Shown in pieces: positions 1 through 8,138 of a stretch of DNA of 24,773 bases. The position numbers and the translations under genes were made by a program. Origin of the DNA: Chara braunii (lineage: Eukaryota; Streptophyta; Charophyceae; Charales; Characeae); NCBI GenBank assembly GCA_003427395.1, contig BFEA01000591.1, positions 989,016 to 1,013,788 on the forward strand. Reading direction: 5' to 3'. Below the pieces are notes generated by a model. The model saw only the letters and a list, made by a program, of their open reading frames with translations. It searched no databases and was not told the origin of the DNA. Position 1 is the first letter of the stretch; every line of letters begins with the position of its first letter.

Positions 1-36
<36 letters not shown>
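1..36 (+). repeat. Poly(A) run at window edge
   Basis: The window opens with 36 uninterrupted A residues. This could be the tail of a retroelement lying mostly outside the window or a simple homopolymer. What lies upstream cannot be seen, so no element is assigned. Confidence 0.7.
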
Positions 37-39
<3 letters not shown>

Positions 40-117
40 TCGGGGAGTTCTCGGGCTACAACCATTTGGTGGCGTTCCCCAAAAGACCTTCCGAGGTCCC
101 TCGGAGGTCAAGCATCC

Positions 118-420
118 GTGACAATCGGAACGGCGATGACACACATCGTCGACAACAAAATGTTTGTCAGTTGGTCCATTAGAGTGCCTACTGGCCACCG
201 AACGGATATCTTGAGTCGTCAACGTTCAATTTCAAGGAACCTTCTGACAATGGTAGTCGTTGGTGGACTATCGGCCTCCGTGAACGTCCCCAACTGGTGT
301 TCTCCCTCGCAGTGCGTGCCACCAAATGGAAAGGGCGTCAACTGTCGATAAAATTAAATATTTTAGTCGACCCATCTTTCGCTTCCCCACTGTACTTAGG
401 GACATGAAACGTTAGAGGGC
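118..420. other. Unassigned sequence before the duplicated hydrophobic segment
   Basis: A 77-codon plus-strand frame (118-351) is open here but matches nothing I recognise. The stretch around 255-340 weakly resembles 705-780 (both have GGTGGAC followed by CTCGCAGTGC). It may therefore be the downstream part of a further decayed copy of the unit described at 430-985. I see no other structure. Confidence 0.3.
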
Positions 421-429
421 ATTTGTCGG

Positions 430-837
430 ATGTTGCGGTCTGCCGTTTGCTGCCCTCTTCGTCACCGTTTGGTGGAAGTGTATCGGCGTCGTGTAGTTGC
501 TGCCCTTCCTGGCCTTCCCTACGTATCGTTCATGGCCGACGTATTCCGAAGGTTGTCCCTGCTGCTCCTGGTAATCATTATGTTTGTCCTTCTAATTGTT
601 TTCCATGTCTGCATCATCAGCAGGTTGTCTGGACGCACACGCAAGAGGCGTTCTGCAAAGAAGGGCGTCATCATGGACGGACGACGGACGAAGAGCAAGT
701 ATTCGGTGGACCACTCCACGAGCCACCGTGCAGACCACGTCCTGACTCGCAGTGCAAGGGCGTACGACCTGTTAAAGTGCATGTGTCGTATGTCCTCTGC
801 CATTTTTTTTCCTCCCTTCATTGTTGTTGTTCGGTAG
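430..837 (+). pseudogene. Decayed hydrophobic/membrane-type ORF, copy A
   Basis: This is an open frame of about 135 codons with a GTG/TTG-type rather than clear ATG start, so no true start is claimed. Residues 25-65 hold the informative part: YVSFMAD, then RLSLLLLVIIMFVLL, then FHVCII. Together they form a single strongly hydrophobic helix of about 20 residues, followed by a basic stretch rich in Arg and Lys. This reads as a signal-anchor or single-pass membrane segment with a basic flank. A second diverged copy of the same protein segment lies about 353 bp downstream in another frame (864-985), which argues that the segment once coded. After the basic tail nothing is recognisable. Some plant transposase-like proteins begin with such a hydrophobic N-terminus, but no catalytic motif is visible, so I make no family call. 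Confidence 0.4.
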
Positions 838-860
838 ACCTTCTCCGTCGTCATGAAATT

Positions 861-985
861 ATGGCCCTGTCGTACGTGTCGTTGATGACTGATCTCTATT
901 GAAGATTGTCACTGTTGCTCCCAGTTGCAATTTTGCTTGTCGTTATCCTCCTGTTCCATGTGTGCATCCTCTATCGTTGACAACT
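861..985 (+). pseudogene. Decayed hydrophobic/membrane-type ORF, copy B
   Basis: In the frame through 864 the sequence reads ALSYVSLMTDLY, a TGA at 900-902, then RLSLLLPVAILLVVI and FHVCILYR, then a second TGA. It aligns without gaps to copy A (YVSFMAD, RLSLLLLVIIMFVLL, FHVCII). Most differences are conservative or silent and hydrophobicity is maintained, as expected if both copies descend from a protein under selection before decay. Upstream, a short VDLLRR-type stretch parallels VEVYRR in copy A. The two stops and the lack of a downstream frame make it a fragment. Confidence 0.45.
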
Positions 986-1460
986 GACCTCTGTCGAAGG
1001 CCTCCAGCAGAGAAGACAAGGGATCGACATCAACTGCAGTCGACATCAGCATCGGCAACGCATCTTGCGGACGTTCGTCCACACTGGATGCAATCGCCAT
1101 CGTCTGAAAGATATGCTGCGACATACATATCTGCTCCCAGAAACACTCCTCCGTCTTATCATCGCATTCCCTGATATCCGCCCACCCCCCCCCGGTCCTC
1201 CTTTCCATCCACCACCTAGGTATCGCTTGTGGAAGAACACTGCAACTGATGGCGCAACAAACCTGAATTACAGCCTCGATGATGGCCATGGTATCCAACC
1301 CTTCAACCGGGACTTGATGAAACATCTTCCTCCTCCCCGCGCGGATCTCCGCTCTCATTTGGTGTTATGCCCTCTCCTGCAGACAACGAAAGAGCACGAC
1401 CGTCTTCTTCATCGTCACCAACTCCGCACGTCTGTCATCACTGCCGCCCTCCATTAACAT
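986..1460. other. Coding-like but unassigned stretch
   Basis: Frames of 130-149 codons are open on both strands (plus 1065-1457, minus 909-1358). The plus frame has a proline-rich middle (PDIRPPPPGPPFHPPPRY) and no stop from about 1020 to 1457. It could be the continuation of copy B after a frameshift. Neither strand shows a domain I recognise, so this is only a candidate remnant. Confidence 0.25.
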
Positions 1461-2290
1461 GTGTGTTGCAATGCTCATGAACCACGAAAATACAACAACA
1501 TACCAACTCACCATAACCATGGTAACCTCAGCGTCAAGTCACCAATGGCGTTCCCCGCATTTGCTCGACTCCACACATATGCGCGGCGGGAGGGGGAGGT
1601 GATGGCGATGGACCTTCGCAGGCCGCTTAGCCTTAAAAAATCGTGATAACTTACAAGGACTCCACATGCCACTCAAATGTCTGTTTCCACCATTGCCAAT
1701 ATGGATGCCACTTGCCCCGCATCGTCGTCGTGACGTCCAACACCTAATTTGAAATTTGATTTTCGAACAAGGAGATTCATTGCTTTTTAAGGGTTTTTTT
1801 TCCCGTCTCCAACACCTTTCAAAATGTTTCACCTTTGGCAACTGGACCATACTGTAGCAAGGTACACATCACCCAATGGACTAAGGCATTGCCCCCCCGG
1901 CAGCCGACTATAGTACTATGAAATTGGCCGCCTGTATCGTCGCGAATACCCTTACAAGGGTATCCGCCCTGGGTTTTGCAAGTGACATAAAATAAATTTT
2001 GTTCGAAATTGGAGTACGCTGCATGAGTCTCAGTTGTGGTTTGTTCGCGCTCACTGAATGGTTGACATGAAGTAGAGAGTATGTGAGCGCACAATTTTGA
2101 GGCGCGCGTGGTGATTTTTATTTTTGATACTATGGAGTCGGCATTTCCGCTGGCAATTTTTTTTGGCTTTGATTAAAACTAGGAAAAGTTTTTTTTTATT
2201 AAAGTGACCATGGTACATCTGCGTTCATACGGCATGCGTCATCGAAAGTGGTGTTGCTTTGGCCAGTAATTGAGGTGTGCGAAAGAAAGT
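1461..2290. other. No recognisable gene
   Basis: Short frames only. The visible structure is a near-palindromic motif at about 1935-1985 and an 8-bp inverted repeat GCGCTCAC (2047-2054) / GTGAGCGC (2083-2090), which has TTGT/ACAA just outside it and a 28-nt loop. Several T runs lie at 1790-1803 and 2155-2200. Nothing else is supported. Confidence 0.5.
1935..1985 (-). repeat. Dispersed ACCCTTGTAAGGGT repeat, copy 1 (minus)
   Basis: Read on the minus strand this is TGCAAAACCCAGGGCGGAT, then ACCCTTGTAAGGGTATTCGC. A second copy lies on the plus strand at 14719-14758 (TGCAAAAAACAGGGCAGTT, then ACCCTTGTAAGGGTATTCAC). The central ATACCCTTGTAAGGGTAT is itself an almost perfect palindrome. The two copies face each other across 12.8 kb, which suggests fragments of one repeat family or the ends of one element. 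Confidence 0.5.
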
Positions 2291-2419
2291 AGAACACGAG
2301 CAAGGACCTCCGCGCGGGAGATGCGGGAGGTTGACAGTCGTGGACGGGGCCAGGCCCTATGAGCGGCGGGTGCTATCATAGGTCGGCAGGCGTGAGTTTG
2401 GTCCGTAGGGCAGGAGTGA

Positions 2420-2820
2420 CCTTGATGTATTTTGGTAGGCCCACGTGCCGTGTGGCAACGATTTATATTAAATTTTGCAGTAGTCCATCTCAGCCTTGGG
2501 TACTAGCACTATTGGTAAACGACATTGGACTTTCGAAGCGGAAGTACAAGGATTGAGGGTGGCAACCGAAGACAACGGAGCATTGGAGCAGTTGAAGATG
2601 CCGAGGGGTTGAGGGCCCGACGGGGCTTTTCCCTTGGTTTTGTTGCCAGTCCATTCGTACGCCCGGTCGGCGGAACTAAGAGAGGTACCAACAGTCTCCC
2701 TTCCCTAAAGAACTAGTTCCCGATTTTGTATTTTTATTTTTTATAGTGCCGGTACCGGAGTTGTGTGCGGGAACCAGCGGGCGTAGCTGAACTAATACAC
2801 CCATGAACTCTTGAAGCACG
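2420..2820 (+). repeat. Diverged direct repeat, copy 1
   Basis: This copy matches 3040-3510 with a constant offset near 611 bp. The clearest anchor is GCCGAGGGGTTGAGGG (2600 here, 3211 in copy 2), followed in both by a CC...CGGG block, a T-rich stretch, a GGTACCAA or AAGTACCGA-like block and CCCTTCCC or CCCTCCCC. Further downstream both have T/A-rich DNA and then a GATACACCC or AATACACCC block. The copies could be LTR-like ends of a very short element or a tandem duplication. No coding region or primer-binding site lies between them. Confidence 0.45.
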
Positions 2821-3039
2821 GGCCGGGTATGACGTGAGTAAGAGTCGGGGTCTTTATGACCCTAAGGCGATAACCGGGCAACCCTTTGAAGAGTACGTTA
2901 GGATAGTGAAGCCCCGGTCATGACCACAGCATGGCGAGGCAGTACGCGTGACAAGCCTAGCCAAGCCTTGCCCTCTAAAGTGGCAAACACACACGTGCGG
3001 GCCCATGGACACAGGCTGTAAGCCAAAAGATGGCCTTGG

Positions 3040-3510
3040 TGCATCGGTTGCAGGCCCGGGCTGGCTGCGGCTACCATTCATATATCGGTTGGCGCGCAGC
3101 CAATTCAGGCTTGGGCTTAGCCCTATTGGTTATTGCACTAGACTTCCTACATGCGGATCCCGGGATCGAGGCCAGCAGTCGACAACAGAGGAGCGAAGGA
3201 GCGCAGGAGAGCCGAGGGGTTGAGGGTCCCGCGGGACTATCCCCCTTGTTTTTTTTGTTGGGGAGTCCGGTAGCGGGCCCGTGAGGCAGGACCAAGTACC
3301 GACGGTTCCCCTCCCCCTATTCCATTTTCTCCTAATTGTTCTAAAAATTTTAATTATATTTTATATTTTATATTTTTATTTTTATTTTTCTTATTTATTA
3401 TTTAAGTCCCATTACGGGACGAGGCCCGACACCGGCCTCCGGGACCGGCCTTACCCAAGAACCTAGTTCGGTGGATACACCCACGATTTGTTGGAATACA
3501 GACTTGAGTA
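3040..3510 (+). repeat. Diverged direct repeat, copy 2
   Basis: This is the partner of 2420-2820. The shared order is CTATTGGT, GACAAC, GCCGAGGGGTTGAGGG, a G/C-rich block, a T-rich block, CCCTCCCC, a long A/T-rich stretch (3340-3405) and GATACACCC with a GTTGGAA tail. The A/T-rich stretch is expanded relative to copy 1. Several overlapping frames up to 91 codons run through it on both strands, but they reflect base composition and do not match the frames in copy 1. Confidence 0.45.
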
Positions 3511-3539
3511 CAGACTACAGTGGAAGCAGATGGGTAGAA

Positions 3540-4300
3540 TACTAAAGTCCCAAATCACCTGGGGCCGCCCAGTTCCGCAAAGATATCCCAGGGCTGTGAC
3601 CCGGGCCTAGTCCTTTGGGACACCCGTTAGAGTTGGAGTGCTCTAGACAAGAACATGCTCGACCAGAGCTATTTAGAGCAGCAGACCCGGTGAGGTCGGA
3701 TCGCCGCTTGCTCATTTCAGCGGAGCGGACGGGCATGTTGAGCTGAGCCGGGTGCTGGTCGGAACGGAAGGAGGGAGAGGGTTATCAGCAGCGGACAACA
3801 CCCCTCAAAGTTGAGGCGCTGGCTGGCAGGTGGTGAGAACGGGGAGGTGAAGCAACCGGCGCGGCGCTGGGTTCGAGCGAGGAAGGGTGAACGCAGCAAG
3901 CAAACAGAAGAGGGGTGAAACTGGGCGGCGAGGCGAGCCGGATGCATCCGATCGGGAGATGGCAGAAGGAGGATGGCCAGGCAGCATAGCGCTAGCGGGC
4001 GGAGGAGGCAAGGCGGAGAGACAACGGGCATCAATAGAGGGGAGTCGGGGAAAGGCAGAAGGGAGGAATCGGGGCGCGTTTCTTCGCCAGATCCGCTAAG
4101 AAAGGTGGACTACGGAGAGGCAACGGGCAGCGCAGAGGGCGGCCGAACCTGGACGGGGAGTCGAGGCGGGTACGTGCACGATAACAGGGAAGTCGGGTAT
4201 GGCAGAGCAACGAAGTAGGCGGGGCGAAAAAGGCCATAACTCGCCCGTTTCTCGATGGAAGCGGGCGAGGAGGGATGACTCCGGGGGGTTTTGGCCAGGG
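3540..4300 (+). repeat. GC-rich, purine-rich region with short tandem similarity
   Basis: The plus strand is strongly purine-biased from about 3760 to 4290. A motif CGGAGAGRCAACGGGCA recurs at 4014 and 4113, with a weaker form (GGCAGAGCAACG) at about 4201, a spacing of 87-99 bp. GGGAGTCGGGG and GGGGAGTCGAGG accompany the first two. This looks like a decayed minisatellite or retroelement leader. The open frames here (68-105 codons) are composition-driven and give only low-complexity peptides. Confidence 0.4.
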
Positions 4301-4620
4301 CGAAGCTAGTGGTAGTGTTAGTTTTAGCCCTAGGGTGGTAAAAAAAAGGAAGATGAGAAATCGAGTTGCGCGGAGAGTGTCCGGAAGGAGAAACGAGGGA
4401 GAGTGAAGTTACAATAACTCACTCATTTTCTGGACGATTTTTACAGTTCGAGATACTAGATTGAGTATTTTTGGTCGGGCGAGTCATAATATCTTGTTAA
4501 TTTGAGTGAAAAAATAGTATTATAGAAGTTAGAAAGGAAGATCCCGCGCGGAGCTAGGGAGATGGCGGAATGGTTGCATGAGGAAAAGGGAACCTCGCTC
4601 GACTCCTGATTGAAAACGAG
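4230..4620 (+). other. Short repeated 'taactcgcccgtttctcg'-type sequence, otherwise unassigned
   Basis: ATAACTCGCCCGTTTCTCG (4237) and ATAACTCACTCATTTTCTGG (4414) are related, and each is followed by a G-rich segment. Such blocks are common in plant retroelement leaders, but no flanking element can be delimited here. I see no gene. Confidence 0.3.
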
Positions 4621-4653
4621 CGAGAAAAGCGGCTAGCCGGATGTTTTTGGCCA

Positions 4654-5160
4654 CTACGAGGATGATGGCGTCAGTGGATTTCGGGTTAAGGGCGTGGTAT
4701 CGGCGGTAGAATGGGCTTTCAGTTGTACCTGGGAAAGGGGTGATGTATCTCCCCCTGTTATAGCAGGAGATTCATTCACCTTTCTCATATCGGGTGTGTA
4801 GCGGGGTGGAAACAGGTCGGGGCGAGCATGGTCACTTGGCGAGGGCGCATCTGGCCCATGTTCCAGCGGAAGAATTCTCTCCTCCCCTCCGCCTGTCAAC
4901 GCTATTCTGGAGGAGCTCGTCGTCATGATTGCCATAGCTGCAGCACCCATCGAGCTCCCGCCGACCACCCTCAATGGAGTCTCGAAGGCCCGTCTGGTCA
5001 CCTTCGCCGAAGCGACCACCTTCTTGTGTGCCTGGGAGGGGGTTGCCCTCGTATCTCCTCTTCGTTGGCCGGTAGTGCGTTCATGATTGTTCCTTCTCGC
5101 AGCCGCTAGCTCGGCCTCACCAAACTTGCTCCTATACAGGTCGATGTACTTGGTCCTCAT
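4654..5160 (-). CDS. Unidentified 168-codon ORF, possibly a retroelement gag remnant
   Basis: An uninterrupted minus-strand frame starts at an ATG at 5160 and ends near 4654. The N-terminal 35 residues are charged and helical in character (KYIDLYRSKFGEAELAAARR). The middle and C-terminus are rich in Ala, Ser, Thr and Pro (GGSSMGAAAMAIMTTSSS, then PDAPSPSDHARPDLFPP). There is no signal peptide, transmembrane segment, zinc knuckle, protease or transposase motif. The coiled start followed by a disordered tail would suit the N-terminal or linker part of a plant gag-like protein, but this is inference. A competing plus-strand frame (4828-5109) is shorter and less convincing. It could also be a chance frame in GC-rich DNA. 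Confidence 0.3.
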   Translation of the reverse strand: MRTKYIDLYRSKFGEAELAAARRNNHERTTGQRRGDTRATPSQAHKKVVASAKVTRRAFETPLRVVGGSSMGAAAMAIMTTSSSRIALTGGGEERILPLEHGPDAPSPSDHARPDLFPPRYTPDMRKVNESPAITGGDTSPLSQVQLKAHSTADTTPLTRNPLTPSSS

Positions 5161-6160
5161 TTGGAGGTAGATCCGCTGCTAAGACGAAGAGCGGCTATGA
5201 GTTGGGCACGAGCACAAACAAGGCTACGAAGGAGGTAGGAGTAGACCTCACTGATCTCCTAGTAGATTTAAGTACTAAGATCAACCAACATAAGTTTGAG
5301 GTATTATAGCTAGTTTGCACTTGCCGGCCTTGCGGATCTGATTCTGGATTGGTCGTTGCTAGTGAGGTACACTATGTGTGGAATATTCTGCGAATGTATC
5401 CTCCCGTATTATAGCAGAAGGTACATGGGCATGTTGCACTGTCGGCAGGTAAGGGAATGAGAATGCTTATCGCATGCGTTTTACTTGCAGTCACGAATCG
5501 GTATGGTCATGTGGTCCGGCTTCAGGGCTCGCGCGATTGTGTTGCTGTCGTGACAAAGGTAGTACTGCGAACGGAAGACTCATTCTGATTTAGCTCATCC
5601 GAGCGATCGGAAGGTGTGAAGTGAGCTGTGAGGTTGGAGATTTAACCATTAACAACAATGTTGATGAACGTGACTTCGCAGTGTTGATTGGTCCCGTTGC
5701 TACGACTCTAGTTATGCCTTATTGTGGTAAGGACCAGGCTCATTTCGGCCATGGTGAATATCATATGCAGTAGAAATTCCTCCGTGAAAGTTCGAGTGAA
5801 CCCGGCTCGTTATTACGAGCCAGGTACATCAAGAAAGGAGGGAAGAGGGTCGGAACAATCGGTGGATGAAACTTACCAATTAACAGATGTTGTGCTCATC
5901 CCATCTCTGCAAGCAATCTCTTTGCGTCTCTCTGCGTATTTGACTGCGAGCGGACAATGTATAGCCCCACATTCTTGCGAAAGGTTCATCTGTAACTTCG
6001 TATTCCTAGGGGAGAGACTGTTGGCGGCCGTTTGAGCAGGAGTTTGGCTATTTGCAGTCGGGGGAGTGAGACAGTAGGCTTGCTTGTCTGGCAGACGCAC
6101 AACTGTTTGGGTGAAGACATCGGCAGCAAGTGGGTCACAGGGAAGGGGAGTCTGTCAATC
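5161..6160. other. No recognisable gene
   Basis: The longest frames are about 100 codons and show no motif. TCCCCCTGTTATAGCAGGAG (4750) and TCCTCCCGTATTATAGCAG (5399) are loosely similar and may mark a short repeat. No RNA gene or element end is visible. Confidence 0.5.
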
Positions 6161-6680
6161 CAACAGAAAAATTCCCACGAGAAATGAAGTTAAAAAAACA
6201 TTCCATAAAAAAAAAATCCTTCATATTTATAAATTATCATTCCAATGTTCGTCAAATTCTAAAATTTTTAGTTTTATTTGATAAGTTCCCATCTAAATAT
6301 GAGCGTTCCCTTCCAACTATATCTATTTGTTCAAGATGGAACGAAAGTCTATATGAGTTTATGAAAGATTTTAATTAAATTTGTATTCTACTCCAACAAA
6401 TATCTTCTCATTTAGATTGGATTAATCTATTTATGACTGAAAATCCTTACTTAGAATGACAGTTAAATTAAAATATTTCATGAACTCATCCAGACTTTCA
6501 TTCCATCTTTACCATGCCGTCCAAATAAGAAGGGATACCCTATTCTTGGAATGAAAGTTTGTAAGTAAGATGGAAAATTTTAAAATTTGAATGACATTTT
6601 TCAAGATGTAATGAAAATTTAAAATTTAGATTGAATTTTACTATAGAATGATTATTTAATTCTGGAATTTTTTTCAGTTG
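6161..6680. mobile_element. AT-rich foldback element (long terminal inverted repeats, MITE-like)
   Basis: The left arm (about 6161-6382) and right arm (about 6463-6680) are inverted copies around an 80-bp loop. The outer ends are CAACAGAAAAATTCCC and, read inward from the right, CAACTGAAAAAAATTCC. The inner arms match over about 50 bp: CAAGATGGAACGAAAGTCT (6332) against AAGATGGAATGAAAGTCT (minus strand from 6509), each followed by an ATGAG-TT-ATGAAA-TTTTAATT block. There is no transposase frame; the 82- and 125-codon frames here are shadows. The structure fits a non-autonomous DNA transposon or foldback element, perhaps Mutator-like given the arm length. No clean target-site duplication was found, so the superfamily is not assigned. 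Confidence 0.7.
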
Positions 6681-8100
6681 TTTGGCGACGCTGACCCATT
6701 CACTACCTGAAGCATCGAAGAAGGGAAATGCATATTGTATGTTTACCTGACCGAAGTCGCACCCATCTCGCCAAACCAGAGAAGAGGAGGGCGAGCAGGA
6801 GAGACTGCAACTGGTTAGGCTGTTGTTGTTTTGGTCTGTGAGCCTACCGTTTCCACCTGTAGGGAGGATGTTGTGGCTGATACGATTGGTGTTGCTGGTA
6901 TGAAGGACTGTTGTCATCTTTGTACGCTGGTGCTACGGACTTGTGGGTGTTACTACGCCTATACTGCCTACGGTCGCTATGTTTGCGGATTAATTCTATG
7001 CCATCGGCCTGCGGGTGCGTCATGCTGTGCGATGAGCACAATGATCGCTAAAGTCTTCCTTACACATGGATGGTACCTCCGTCCATAGGTGTTCTTAGAA
7101 TGGGTAGTAACCTGCGTTGGCAGTACAAGTGGAGTGTTTTTAAAGGCCTGCTGCAGTATATCTTATACTATTGACGCCAGTTGGAGTCGTTGCTACTAAA
7201 CATAGTGCATGATGAACTCTCAGGTTTCCGTTCTCAGTTAGATACGGGTGCTTGGCCTATTGAAAGGACTCGGAGTTACGACAAAACAACTGAAGGGGCT
7301 GCTTAGGCTGATCATCCTACCATCCTGCGAACACTGAGAATCTCTGGTCCACGATCAGAAGCGGAACTAAGGGCCGCATACTTACCAGATTGAGAAATTC
7401 GCTACTTAGTTCGTTGAATGAGTAGAGCGTTGGAAGGCGGCCGCTGGAGTGAATGCTTACCTATGGGTTGTGGGCTGCTTACCTTGATTAAAATGGAAGA
7501 ACTACAGGTCAACTGTGGGGACATAAGCATGCCCGTTAGCGAATGCGCTACCTATCCTACCAAGCGAAATAGCTAAGGGATGAGCCGTGAGAATCGCCGA
7601 TTTACCTATGGCCAAGTCTGCGGAAGGAGTTGAGCTCGTTGATAAAGTGTCCTTGCTGCGACTTGGAGGAGCCGTCAAGAAGCCATTAGCCAGCGGTTTG
7701 ACTTCAGTTTGACCAGATTACTACAATTTTTTACCAACATTGCGAGGCCCTCCGGCGATTCGAGGTTTCAAGGCCCTCTCCTGCGAGTCTGAGTGCACCC
7801 CTCTTGCATCTGAGAGACTGAATGATTCTTTCGCTGCCCTTCTTACCCTGAGTCTAGTCCCTAGGTTCCAAGAGGAAGGCGGCAGGCGGGATTGCAACCC
7901 GTAGTCCGCGCCAAGGCCTCTGTGGAAGGTTCGCCCCACCGATTGCGGGAGCTCTGCCGGAACCCAGTCGGGGTTCTGGAGGCAGGGAACCTTAGGTTTA
8001 ATCTTGTCTGACGCGTGTGATTCCTTCCCCTAACTACAATACTCATTGGGGAAATCAGACATTTACTTTGAGTGAATTCAGATAGAATGAACTGGGGGAA
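6681..8100. other. No recognisable gene
   Basis: Moderate-GC sequence with only short frames. One 85-codon plus-strand frame (6831-7088) encodes an unusually cysteine-rich peptide with CC, CHLC and CGC clusters. It lacks an ATG start, a signal peptide and conserved spacing. The 72- and 61-codon minus frames near 7721-8046 show nothing. No element ends or RNA genes are visible. Confidence 0.45.
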
Positions 8101-8138
8101 GGTGGCATGAAGGTGTTTTGCATGCGTTTGACCGGGTC

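Noticed and set aside
37-45. TCCTCGGGG after poly(A) at both window ends as a shared element junction
   Set aside because: Nine bases only. The following sequence differs at once, so it is probably coincidence.
909-1358. 149-codon minus-strand frame
   Set aside because: It overlaps copy B of the hydrophobic segment, which reads on the plus strand and is supported by duplication. No motif on the minus strand.
4558-4610. tRNA-like start (GGGAGATGGCGGAATGGTTG)
   Set aside because: An A-box-like word is present, but the putative B box (GCTCGACTCC) is poor and too close (33 nt). No anticodon or acceptor stem can be formed.
6831-7088. Cysteine-rich 85-codon frame, possible secreted peptide
   Set aside because: No ATG start, no signal peptide, irregular cysteine spacing, and no similar frame elsewhere in the window.
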